NCBI GenBank assembly: GCA_958496175.1
Contig: OY292279.1
Span: forward strand, 930,001-994,000
Source: Sisyra terminalis
Lineage: Eukaryota > Arthropoda > Insecta > Neuroptera > Sisyridae
Reading direction: 5' to 3'
DNA: 64,000 nucleotides
Shown here: positions 23,888 through 32,835 of the stretch, in pieces
Layout of the letters: each line of letters begins with the position of its first letter
Position numbering within the stretch: position 1 is the first letter of the stretch
Translations under genes and position numbers: made by a program
The notes under the pieces: generated by a model
Told to the model about the DNA's origin: nothing
Seen by the model: only the letters and a program-made list of their open reading frames with translations
The model's database searches: none

Positions 23888-24644
23888 TTCCCGAAAAATT
23901 ACCGAATTTTCGATTTTCGGGAAGTAGGACTCTGGGAATGGCTTAGTTACGTCACGGGAGGCCTAAAAAACATATCCTGAAGTCAATTTTTTCGGTTTTT
24001 TTTTTGGGGGGGGGACCTCGAATTTTCGAATTTAGTGAAATGGGATTTCGGGAATGGCTTAGTTACGCTCCGAGAAGCCTAAAAATCATTTCTAATTATA
24101 CAATTTTTCATTTTTTTGGCGAAAATTTTCCGGCAGAAATTCTGAAGAATCCCAAAAATAGGCCTAAATTGGCGATTTTTTTCACTTTTTCCAACTTCAA
24201 AGCCATTTGTAGCGATAACTATCGATCGTAGGTTAACGATAGTGGGCTCATTCGATAGCGCTTGAATTACTCTATCGATGGTATAAATTTGGTCCCGGAA
24301 AAGCTTAAGGGGAAAAACTATTTTTTTTCTCTTCTGAGAAATTTTATTTCGTCGACCAAAAGTACGTCGATTTTTTTCAAAAAAATGTTTGTCGAATTTC
24401 TCGATGAAATTCACACCATAGCTATATTACGTTACGATCGAAACAAAAATCCAATAAAACCTAAAGTTTTCGATATCGTTAATGGTTTTTTCGATATTTA
24501 ATATTCTCTTATTGTGCTATTCAAAAACAAATCTATTTTGTTAAAAAAAGGATCAAGGACCTAAAAGTTTTCCAATGTGGATTCACATCTTTTCCGATCG
24601 TAACATGGAGCACCTATGGTTAAATTTTTTCCGGAAAAATTCCA

Positions 24645-24684
24645 TGAAAATCGTTCTGGTGACCATTTGATCAAAAGATTTTAT
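24645..24684. other. 40-bp centre of the large palindrome
   Basis: The inverted arms stop at tcca (24641-24644) and resume at tggaat (24685-24690). The 40 bases between them (containing ctggtgaccatttgatc) are not themselves inverted. This short spacer would be the loop of a hairpin if the region were transcribed through or extruded. Confidence 0.75.
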
Positions 24685-25451
24685 TGGAATTTTCCGGCAA
24701 AATTTTATCCATAGGAGCTCCATGTTACGATCGGAAAAGATGTAAGACCGCATTGGAAATTTTTTAGTTCCTTGATCCTTTTTTTCAAGAAAACAAATTT
24801 GTATTTAAATAGCATTAGCTAGCACAATAGGTGAATTTTAAATATCGAAAAAACCATTAACGATATCGAAAACTTAAGGTTTTATTGGATTTTTGTTTCG
24901 ATCGTAACGTAATATAGCTATGGTGTGAATTTCATCGAGAAATTCGACAAACATTTTTTTGAAAAAAATCGACGTACATTTGGTCGACGAAATAAAATTT
25001 CTCAGGAGTGGAAAAAAAAAAGTTTTTTCCCTTAAGCTTTTCCGGGACCAAATTTACACCATCGATAGAGTAATTCAAGAGCTATCGAATGAGCCTACTA
25101 TCGTTACCCTACGATCGATAGTTATCGCTACAAATGGCTTTAAAGTTGGAAAAAGTGAAAAAAAACGCCAATTTAGGCCTACTTTTGGGATTTTTTAGAA
25201 AACCGGCCAAAAAATTTTTCGCCAAAAAATGAAAAATTATATAATTAAAAATGATATTTAGGCTTCTCGGAGCGTAACTAAGCCATTCCCGAAATCCCAT
25301 TTCACTAAATTCGAAAATTCGAGGTCCCCCCCCCAAAAAAAAAAACGAAAAAATTGACTTCAGGATATGTTTTTAGGCCTCCCGTGACGTAACTAAGCCA
25401 TTCCCAGAGTCCTACTTCCCGAAAATCGAAAATTCGGTAATTTTTCGGGAA

Positions 25452-25509
25452 TGACGTCATTGGGTGGCGACGTATGTGTGACGTCATATATATGAAAAGA
25501 GTGACGTCA
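25452..25509. promoter_or_regulatory. Cluster of three TGACGTCA palindromes, copy C
   Basis: TGACGTCA at 25452-25459, 25479-25486 and 25502-25509, spaced as in copy A (27 and 23 bases). Confidence 0.5.
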
Positions 25510-25710
25510 CAAAACCATTGAGCAAAAATAAAATGAAAAATATATAGCATCATCGATCGATCATTTCGAACCCCGAAAGGTTGGAACTGTTCGATCGAAT
25601 ATTTCGATGATACAATGTCTGGAATGAGGAATTAATGTTAATTAGTTATATTATAAACTGTAAGGAAGAGAAATCAATTATAAGAAATTATAAAAATCCG
25701 GGACCAATCG

Positions 25711-25771
25711 GGATGCGAACCAGGGACCTCGACTCCGAACAACAGCAACGGCGACCAAGACGACTCGGCTA
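25711..25771 (-). other. tRNA-like segment with A and B boxes, copy C
   Basis: Minus strand A box at 25771-25755 (tagccgagtcgtcttgg) and B box at 25721-25711 (ggttcgcatcc). Flanking sequence matches copies A and B. No acceptor stem. Confidence 0.5.
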
Positions 25772-26238
25772 TCAGATGATATATGTAAATGATCTTAAAA
25801 CTCATACATAAACAATTCTTATGAGATTTGTGGAAAATTGAAAAAATATTTCGATCGAAGGAGTTGGAATTTTCCAAAAACCTTATAACCATAGCTGCTC
25901 CATGTTAAAGTTGGAAAATTTTACTAAAAACATTGCAACATTTTAAGGTCCTTGATCCTTTTTGTCGACAAAAACCAATTTGTATTTCAAAAGAGTTTCT
26001 TCAGAAAATTAAAATTTATATATAATGAAAAATCGATAAGGACTTCAAAAAGTTGAGATATTTTTCGATATTGGCTTTATCGAATTATTCGATAATCTAT
26101 CGAATAATATTAAACTTACCTTACTTACCTCTTCGTTGCATTATCTTAACTTTTCTTTGTATCTTAACTCTGAAATATAAAATTCAAGAGGATTGGTGCG
26201 GAAAAACGAATTGAAAAAATATATTCAATTAAAATAAA

Positions 26239-26804
26239 TTTATTAATATTAAATATCAATTCAGTTTATAATAAATTACAATATTATTTTCTCCATTATT
26301 AAATATAGTTTATATAATTTATGTAAAAGTATCAATTATTATAATCATATAGAAATATAAAGTTAATACAATTTTCTTGATTTTTCAGATATTTTCACTA
26401 TTTATCACTTAAACCACTTTATCACTTCACATTCACTGAATTATTAAAACACAATTTACAGCACAGATTGTTGTAGTAAATCCATTAGTGATCTTCTTGG
26501 TAGATATCAATTGTGGAAATGATATCCCACAGGAATTTGCTTGATGATCCTCCAACGATCCACATTTATTCCTCAAACGTCCATTTGGAAATGATGAACA
26601 TCTCAACTCCAATGAATAATTCCCCGTTGTCATCGGTCAGCTTCTTCTGGAACGAAAAGATCAATAAATAATCAAAAATCAATAATAAAATATTTGGAGG
26701 TCTCAAAAGTACAGCGACTTACCAATCATTTATCTCCCAAAATGATGATACATTCTTCAGCGCAAAAACAATGTCTTGGTCCTTAGTTTCTTGGTAATTT
26801 GGAT
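26239..26804 (-). other. Spliced-transcript cassette, copy C
   Basis: Minus strand: acceptor tttttacag-like before 26804; exon 26804-26723 (82 bases) with an open frame containing DIVFALKNVSSF; donor g|gtaagt; intron 26722-26647 (76 bases) ending gttccag; second exon from 26646 with the 26-codon open frame containing GELFIGVEMFII then TAA; AATAAA at 26244-26239. In another frame of the second exon a true ATG opens 66 codons here, but the same frame is closed early in copies A and B. Frames of the two exons do not join in register. Confidence 0.4.
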
Positions 26805-26985
26805 CTGTAAAAATTTATTTCATTAATATTTAAACAAACTATACTTTCTAGGGACATTAACTTGAATACTGGGGAACATATGGCGCAGCCCATTTACATA
26901 ATTTCCATAATGAAACAATGGTTGCTAAACTTCTGCATTTAATAACAAAGTTGCAAGATTGCTTTTCCTGATAAGGGCTGTTTTT

Positions 26986-27100
26986 TCAAAGTTTCAAAAA
27001 GGACAATTTTCAAGTACATAAAAAGGATATAAGAGATGGTTTTCTTTCGCAGAAAATTGCTGCCATTTAAAACTGAATCATTCTTAACTGTATTGCAAAA
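26986..27100 (+). repeat. Satellite-like fragment inside copy C
   Basis: Tcaaaaaggacaattttc, aaaaaggatataagagatgg, cattcttaactg and ttgcaaaaa follow one another as in the satellite, with substitutions and a different central stretch. It is the counterpart of 22220-22332 in the inverted arm. Confidence 0.65.
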
Positions 27101-28089
27101 ATCAGCTCTCCATGAGGAGGACTTTCAATTACAACCATGGTTTAAGTCGCTATTATGCCTAATTCGGTGATCAAAACCTGATCTTTTATTATCTTCCTGT
27201 TTATCCCGTGGATTGAGATATTCTTCTGATATTCACAATACTTAAGCTGCACTCCCAGTGGCTTACATTTGCAGATTATTTGATTAGATTCTTCTCTGTA
27301 TGAATTATTTTTGAATATATTTTAAAAATTCATTTTTGTCGTTCATTAGTTAGTTAAACGTTGGAAAATATCTACAAAAGTAACAGAAAGTACATATAAC
27401 CTCATATAAACATTGCGCCCATACCGACAATTTTACAATAAATATTACCTGTTTCACATTTATTTATTCGATTTTGATTTTATGAAGTTAAAATGTAACA
27501 TTGGCCATCTGATCAAACAACCATAACATTAAATATTAAATTTATTTGGATAAACTAAAGTCAATTATGAACTAATAACTTTCAAAAATTAGCTGTCGCA
27601 TTGACATGTATCGTATCTCCACCTATGCAAGAACGTGTGAACTCTTGACATGTATGTCAATTGAACCACCTTAAGTTTTTAGTGCCACCTGTGAGTCAGG
27701 TGGATGTACTCATAGCTTCCAACAAAATACGAATCGCATTTTGGCGTTGTCTTAATTCAAAATTCTAAACAATTCGAATTGTCAATACATAAGAAATGTT
27801 AGAAATAAGCAATAAATTTAAAAATTAAATATAATTACTTACTGCTTTTGATTTTTCACACATAAGAGATGAAATTGAGTAGGAAATTGAATATGAAATA
27901 AAGGCATGCCAATCGAAAACTTAAGTTCATCCGTACATGCTGGGCAAATTTTTCCGAAAACCAAGCTCGTTTAAGGGATGACCGCGGCAATTTGGTGACG
28001 TTATGGCATTATTTCTAGACTTTAAAAAATATAAATAAATTATAAAAAAAAAATATGACATTTTCAAGGTTCGAACCCGGAGATTGTTG

Positions 28090-28101
28090 CTTTAGATTCT
28101 C
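28090..28101. repeat. Target-site duplication, left copy
   Basis: Ctttagattctc immediately before the poly(T) run. It is identical to 32824-32835. One further base (t) also agrees but cannot be told from the tail. Confidence 0.9.
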
Positions 28102-28132
28102 TTTTTTTTTTTTTTTTTTTGTGAAAATATCG

Positions 28133-28145
28133 TTTATTATTTATT
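28133..28145 (-). terminator. Poly(A) signals of the retrotransposon
   Basis: On the minus strand two AATAAA hexamers (28145-28140 and 28138-28133) lie 13-25 bases before the start of the A tail, the usual placing for cleavage and polyadenylation. Confidence 0.7.
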
Positions 28146-28619
28146 CTTTTTGTACAGAGCAAATACATTTTAGTTATAAATATATAGCTACTGTTATAAT
28201 ACATATTTGGTTTATTTTGTAGTTCCTACTTATCGTAATAAGTTCTACCTACACTTAGCAATTATTTTACATTAGTTTGTACATGTTTGGTTTTATTGTT
28301 ATCAGTCGACATTGTTCATATTTGGTTATCAGTTTGTTCTTTTAAGTATTTGCAAGGAAAAGTTTGAAAAAAACCTTATGTGAATAATTGACTTTTGTAC
28401 CCTTTAAGGCACATATTTGGTATATGTTTTCTATATACATATAATACATTTACAATTAACTAAGAAAAATAAAATAAATATTCTGTTTGTACTAAGTTTA
28501 AATAAAATAAATTTGCTATTAATAGTAAGTCTTACGCTAAGTACTATATTTAGTTAACGAGTTAATAAAATTAATGCTAATATCACTGCTATTTGCACTT
28601 TTGAGATCACTTATTTACA
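28146..28619 (-). other. 3' untranslated region of the retrotransposon
   Basis: About 470 AT-rich bases between the ORF2 stop and the poly(A) signals. No ORF or repeat was noticed. It presumably carries the region recognised by the element's own reverse transcriptase. Confidence 0.7.
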
Positions 28620-31310
28620 TTATATTGGTTCATTAAATATTCTTAAGTTTTGATAAGGAAGTTTAAACTTTATTTGGAATGGTGTGTTATGTTGTCTGAT
28701 TTTGGTTACGGTTCTTGTTAATTCGTTTACGTCTAGTTGATTTTCGTAAAATTTTTCGGCTAGTTGCATAATGTAGTCCCTCATCATTGGTATGTCAGCA
28801 TCATCATGGAGTTGACTTATTTTTGAGAAGGAATCACCTCCGAGGATCGTTCTTAGGCATTTATTTTGGAATCGTTGCAATTTTAGGATGTTTGTCGGTG
28901 CGGCTCCACACCATGCTGGTGCTGCATATAGTATTATCGGTCGTACAATTGCTGTGTATATTAGTTTTTTGTTTTTTAGATTTAATTTCGATCCCCTGAT
29001 GAGTAGTGGATACAGTTTTGTATATATTCCATATGCTTTTTTAATACAATGTTTGATGTGCTGTCTGTAGGTGAGTTTATTGTCCAAATGCACACCCAAA
29101 TATTTGGCAGATGTTGTGGGTGTTATAGTGTTTCCTTTTACCGATATATTTTGAATGATTTTCCCCTTGGTGAGACTTTTTGTGAAAATAACTACTTCGG
29201 TTTTCGTCGTGTTTAGGTTGATTTTCCAGAGATCGTAGTACGTTTCCAAGGCGTGTAGGTGGTATTGTATTTGTTTTGCAGCAACTATTGCGTGGAATGA
29301 GTGTGCATAAATGGCGGTATCGTCTGCAAATACTGCCAGTTTCGTTTGTGGATATATTGGTAGGTCGTGTATATAAATGTTAAATAATGTTGGTCCCAGG
29401 ACGGATCCTTGTGGAACACCGGCTTTGATTAGCTGTTTCTTGGATTTTTTGTCGTTTACCGTTACTTTAAAGTGTCTGTTTGTTAAATATGAGTAAATGA
29501 GTTGTATTATTTCTGGATTATAGTTACATTTGATCATTTTGTAGATTAAACCATCTATCCACACTCTATCGAAGGCTTTTTCTATGTCAAGTAGTAATAA
29601 TACTGTTGTTTGATTTTTATTGAATCCTATACTGATGTCATTTATGAGTCTTGTTATTTGTTGGACTGTGTTGTGCCTTCGTCGAAATCCAAATTGATAT
29701 TCCGGAATAATTTTGTTTGTATCTTCGAAGTTGTTTAATTTTTCTAAAATTGTTTTTTCCATTACTTTACTTAGTGTAGATAGAAGGCTAATCGGTCTGT
29801 AGCTGATTGGTTCATTTCGTTTCTTCCCCTGTTTTAATATGGGTATTATATTGCTGGTTTTCCAGTGTTTGCTATAGTGTTTTAATTTGTAGGTTGCATT
29901 TATGATATGAGTAAACTGCTTTAATGCCTTTAGACTGAGATTTTTTAATATATGATTTTGGATTCCGTCCTGTCCGGGAGCCTTTTTTGATGGTAATTCC
30001 TTGATTATTTGTCTCACTTTTTTTGATTTGACACACATTTTACCCTCGGGTTGTACACTTTGGATAAATTTCCGTACCTCTCCGCTGATGTAGTTTTGGT
30101 CTTCCGTATTGGGATGTTTGTCTATATCGTGTATTTGTTCGAATGTGGTTGCAAGTAATTCGGCTTTATCTACGTCAGACATGGCTTCCACGTTTCCATG
30201 TTTGAGTGTTGGTATTGGATGATATTCTTTTTTCAATATTTTGGTCATATTCCATAGTGAATTGTCGTTGGGTTTTAGTTTTTCTAATTTGTTTGTCCAG
30301 GTTTCATTACGATGTCGTTTTATTTCTGTCGCTATTTTGTTATTGAGTATATTCATTTCCTGTTTGTAGTAGGCTAATCTTGTATTTTGCCACCTTCTTC
30401 TGATATGATTTCTTTCTTTTATTAAATTTTTTATTTCGGTCGGCAGTTTGTCCATTTGTCGGTATGGATTTTTGTTCGGTATTGTTGATGTGATGCAATG
30501 TTGTATAATATTGACAAATCTTTGAAGTTCTTGATCGAGTTTTTCAGCTGTACTAATATTGGGTGTAATTTTAATTTTTTGATTTAAGAGTAATCTGAAT
30601 TTTGTCCAGTCTGCCAGTTGGTAGTTAAGCATCCTTTTAGATTGTATGTTTTTTTCTTCCCCTCCTATTTCGGTGATTATTGGTAGATGGTCCGAGTTAA
30701 GCTCGTTGTAAACATTGAGCTGGCTTATATTAGTGATGTTTTTATTAATGGCTATATCTATTGCTGTCGGTGTTGACTTATTCATTGGAAAATGAGTTGG
30801 CTGATTTGGGAACATCACTGTACAGTTGTTGTTTATAGTATATTGATAAATGGCTCTTCCTCTTTGGTTGTTAATATGAGAGTTCCAACTGTGATGTAGA
30901 GCATTGAGATCTCCTATCAATAGGACTTTGTTGGCCACATCGAATATTTTTCGAAGTTCTTCGGTTTTTAGTTTTCTGTTTGGGCTGTTGTAGCCGGCAA
31001 CTATATGTATATGACTCTTTAATTTGATGCACACATACTCTAATCCAATGTCGCCACTTAATTCGACTTCCGTAAATGGAACTGTATTCCTAATAAGTAA
31101 GGCTACTCCGCCAGCTGCGGAGCTTCTGTCTCTTCTTACTATTGTATAATTTTTTATTTTAATTTTGTCGGTTGCATTCAGTCTTGTTTCGTTAATTCCT
31201 ATTATGTCCAATTGTTTTCTGTTTATAAATTCTATTAATTCACCTACTTTTCCCCGTATGCCATTGGCATTCCAGCTGCATATTTTAATATTCGTTGTGT
31301 TGCGATCCAT
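28620..31310 (-). CDS. Retrotransposon ORF2: endonuclease and reverse transcriptase
   Basis: An 896-residue protein from the ATG at 31310; an open frame extends seven codons further up to a TTG at 31331, which is not a likely start in a eukaryote. Residues 8-215 are an APE-type endonuclease: N14 in SWNANG, E41 in NETRL, GDLNALHHSWNS at 133-144, SDH at 206-208. The reverse transcriptase spans about 450-730: YRPISLLS, AFDRVW from 579, GVPQGSVLGP from 631, FADD at 661-664, and YLGVHLD afterwards. There is no RNase H motif, and the C-terminal part (to PI-stop) is usual for Jockey elements. It nicks target DNA and copies the element RNA in place. All catalytic residues visible are present and there is no frameshift. 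The ATG follows the ORF1 stop after 10 bases in another frame. Confidence 0.93.
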   Translation of the reverse strand: MDRNTTNIKICSWNANGIRGKVGELIEFINRKQLDIIGINETRLNATDKIKIKNYTIVRRDRSSAAGGVALLIRNTVPFTEVELSGDIGLEYVCIKLKSHIHIVAGYNSPNRKLKTEELRKIFDVANKVLLIGDLNALHHSWNSHINNQRGRAIYQYTINNNCTVMFPNQPTHFPMNKSTPTAIDIAINKNITNISQLNVYNELNSDHLPIITEIGGEEKNIQSKRMLNYQLADWTKFRLLLNQKIKITPNISTAEKLDQELQRFVNIIQHCITSTIPNKNPYRQMDKLPTEIKNLIKERNHIRRRWQNTRLAYYKQEMNILNNKIATEIKRHRNETWTNKLEKLKPNDNSLWNMTKILKKEYHPIPTLKHGNVEAMSDVDKAELLATTFEQIHDIDKHPNTEDQNYISGEVRKFIQSVQPEGKMCVKSKKVRQIIKELPSKKAPGQDGIQNHILKNLSLKALKQFTHIINATYKLKHYSKHWKTSNIIPILKQGKKRNEPISYRPISLLSTLSKVMEKTILEKLNNFEDTNKIIPEYQFGFRRRHNTVQQITRLINDISIGFNKNQTTVLLLLDIEKAFDRVWIDGLIYKMIKCNYNPEIIQLIYSYLTNRHFKVTVNDKKSKKQLIKAGVPQGSVLGPTLFNIYIHDLPIYPQTKLAVFADDTAIYAHSFHAIVAAKQIQYHLHALETYYDLWKINLNTTKTEVVIFTKSLTKGKIIQNISVKGNTITPTTSAKYLGVHLDNKLTYRQHIKHCIKKAYGIYTKLYPLLIRGSKLNLKNKKLIYTAIVRPIILYAAPAWCGAAPTNILKLQRFQNKCLRTILGGDSFSKISQLHDDADIPMMRDYIMQLAEKFYENQLDVNELTRTVTKIRQHNTPFQIKFKLPYQNLRIFNEPI

Positions 31311-31320
31311 TATATATTGA

Positions 31321-32622
31321 TTAATTGTCAAGCTGCTTACAGAAGTTAAAGAATTCGAAAAATTTTTCCGATTCTGATTTGCAATTTTTGATATTATTTC
31401 TTAGTTCTTTAACTGCTTTTATCATTTTACTTATATTTAGAACTTTTTCTAATTCATTGACCTCCTTTTGAAATTCAAATATATCGCTAGTTGTATTATT
31501 TGACGATTCCTTTTGTTTCCACGCATTTGGTTTTTCGGGAATAATATTTTGTTGTACTGCTGTTTTGGGTGTCGGTAGCGGTGGGAATTCATTCTGGTTG
31601 AACTGTCTCAGTCTTGTTGTAGGTTTTTTGGCTGATGTCCTTCGTGTCTCAATTTCTTCCTTTCTTTTAATGTAAGCTTCGCAAATTGTGGCGTTTGCCG
31701 GGTGTGCTCCTCCACAATTCGCGCACCTTGCTGGTGTTGTTAGCGGTTTTGTGCATTCCCTCGTTAAATGAGGATTTGCACATTTAAGGCACATGGGGTC
31801 AGCAAAGCAATTGCTAGTTGCGTGGCCCCACTCTTGGCATCTGTGGCATTGGGCTATAATTCGTTTCTTTTTATAATAGTCCCATCTTATACGGGTTTGG
31901 AGGACGTCTTTAATTTGGGTTTGAAGGAGTTTTAGCGACAGACCGTTGACTGTCACCATGTAGATACTCCGGTCTACCCCTTTCATTTTTCTGACGTTTT
32001 CTATTTTAACGCCCTTGCCTTCCAATCCCTCTTTAACTTCTTTTTCGTCAATTTCTTGGTGTAGTCCGTAGATGACATATGTTTTGTATTTATTATTCTT
32101 GTCGGTGTATGTGTGGAATGGGATTTTTTGCGCTACCCAGTTTTCTTTTAGTAGCACAAAGTCAGAATTGGTGTTTACGTGTATGATTATATTGTTTTTC
32201 TTGTATGTGATTCTGAAATCACTTTTCACTATATTTTTAATATTGTTGATAAATTTTTTGTGTTCATCCACCATCCCATGAATAACGAATGGGGGAGGTT
32301 TTTTTGTTTCACTGAGTTTATTTACACTGTTTTTGATTTCACTTTGTTTGTTTTGAACTTCTGAATCAGATTCTGCTTCACTTTCATCACTTAAAACGGC
32401 ATATTTGTTGTGAGTTGATATCGTTGGTCCACTGCAACTGTCGGTGGACATCGTCCTCCTCTTAATACTCCTGGTAGACTCCATTCCGTGTGAAGACTCC
32501 TTTTGTTTTCTTTTGCTGTTTTTTTTGCTTATTATTTTAAAGTTGTCATTTTCAACTGCGGTGGAGTCATTACTCAGCGCTTGCTGAGTAATGTTTTTTA
32601 GGTTAGGTATAGTTGTATCCAC
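31321..32622 (-). CDS. Retrotransposon ORF1: gag-like RNA-binding protein, start codon altered
   Basis: 433 codons ending TAA at 31323-31321. Three CCHC knuckles lie at residues 259-272 (CX2CX4HX4C), 278-290 (CX2CX3HX4C) and 300-314 (CX2CX3HX6C). Before them, residues about 175-250 resemble the domain that precedes the knuckles in insect Jockey gag proteins. Basic clusters lie at 33-41 and 51-56, and the C terminus is charged and helical. The protein would coat the element RNA. The codon at the expected start is GTG in the context aaaaaagtgg; no in-frame ATG lies between it and an upstream stop, and the first internal ATG is Met47 (32484), giving 387 residues with all knuckles. A single ATG-to-GTG change is the likely cause. 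Met47 or non-ATG initiation cannot be excluded. Confidence 0.88.
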   Translation of the reverse strand: MDTTIPNLKNITQQALSNDSTAVENDNFKIISKKNSKRKQKESSHGMESTRSIKRRTMSTDSCSGPTISTHNKYAVLSDESEAESDSEVQNKQSEIKNSVNKLSETKKPPPFVIHGMVDEHKKFINNIKNIVKSDFRITYKKNNIIIHVNTNSDFVLLKENWVAQKIPFHTYTDKNNKYKTYVIYGLHQEIDEKEVKEGLEGKGVKIENVRKMKGVDRSIYMVTVNGLSLKLLQTQIKDVLQTRIRWDYYKKKRIIAQCHRCQEWGHATSNCFADPMCLKCANPHLTRECTKPLTTPARCANCGGAHPANATICEAYIKRKEEIETRRTSAKKPTTRLRQFNQNEFPPLPTPKTAVQQNIIPEKPNAWKQKESSNNTTSDIFEFQKEVNELEKVLNISKMIKAVKELRNNIKNCKSESEKFFEFFNFCKQLDN

Positions 32623-32823
32623 TTTTTTATTAGTTTCAACTATTTATAAAGTTAGTTTTACGATACTGGGTCTAATGTTATTGATTAATATTTATTTGGA
32701 TATTTTTGATTTAATATAATAACGTAATTGTGGATTTTTAGTCAGATGTCAATTTAAACGAAGTGCCTGGACGAGGGACGAGATGCGGTATGGGACGAGA
32801 ACTGGCGTTTTCAACATGGTATA
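32623..32823 (-). promoter_or_regulatory. 5' leader and presumed internal promoter of the retrotransposon
   Basis: About 200 bases between the target duplication and ORF1. On the minus strand it begins tataccatgttg followed by a GC-richer stretch with repeated ctcgtcc strings (32760-32805), unlike the AT-rich surroundings. Jockey-type elements are transcribed by a promoter inside the leader; no TATA box is expected and none is claimed here. Confidence 0.5.
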
Positions 32824-32835
32824 CTTTAGATTCTC
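32824..32835. repeat. Target-site duplication, right copy
   Basis: Ctttagattctc next to the 5' end of the retrotransposon, identical to 28090-28101. Confidence 0.9.

Larger units (their letters stand above)
21315..24644 (-). repeat. Mobile-repeat family, copy B (left arm of a 3.3-kb palindrome)
   Basis: The reverse complement of this stretch follows copy C from its inner end at 24685 to about 27985. Matching landmarks: cgatcggaaaag beside the centre, the TGACGTCA trio, the tRNA-like segment, the motif atggagcagctatgg (23436-23450), the spliced cassette, the satellite-like fragment, and tttaaacgagctt near 21325. Differences are scattered substitutions and small indels: a G run at 24006-24015 against C runs in the other copies, and seven extra bases in the first cassette exon. 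Plus-strand ORFs of 60-110 codons within the arm do not correspond to conserved proteins and are not called. No transposase is seen. Confidence 0.8.
24685..27985 (+). repeat. Mobile-repeat family, copy C (right arm of palindrome)
   Basis: The most complete copy. In order: ccataggagctccat beside the centre (24709-24723); ggatccttttttt-like run; the cgatcgat-rich segment; two aactaagccattccc blocks (25276 and 25391); C/A homopolymer run (25325-25345); the TGACGTCA trio; minus-strand tRNA-like segment; ccatagctgctccat (25889-25903); the minus-strand cassette; a satellite-like fragment; a segment with two direct ttgacatgtat strings (27601-27655); and tttaagggatg near 27970. It then runs into the tRNA-like site that received the retrotransposon, so its flank continues after 32823. 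Confidence 0.8.
28102..32823 (-). mobile_element. Jockey-like non-LTR retrotransposon, near full length
   Basis: About 4.7 kb on the minus strand: 5' leader (32823-32623), ORF1, ORF2, a 3' untranslated stretch (28619-28121) and an A tail seen as 19 T (28102-28120). A 12-bp target duplication brackets it. Two ORFs, a CCHC gag-like protein, an apurinic-type endonuclease, a reverse transcriptase with FADD and no RNase H domain are the pattern of the Jockey clade of insect LINEs. ORF2 has no internal stop and the target duplication is perfect, so the insertion looks recent. It sits inside the mobile-repeat family, between two boxes of a tRNA-like sequence. The 5' end may be complete or slightly short; that cannot be settled without other copies. 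Confidence 0.93.

Noticed and set aside
24004..24501. ORFs of 64-111 codons within the family copies (for example 17808-18125, 24004-24231, 24079-24414, 24959-25198, 23786-23980)
   Set aside because: They lie in AT-rich or homopolymer sequence, overlap each other on both strands, change length between copies through frameshifts, and show no recognisable domain.
28787..29070. Plus-strand ORFs inside the retrotransposon (also 32072-32364)
   Set aside because: They are antisense shadows of the well-supported ORF2 and ORF1.
31311..31331. Longer ORF2 starting at 31331
   Set aside because: The codon at 31331 is TTG; the first ATG of the frame is at 31310, after the ORF1 stop, so the shorter start was used.
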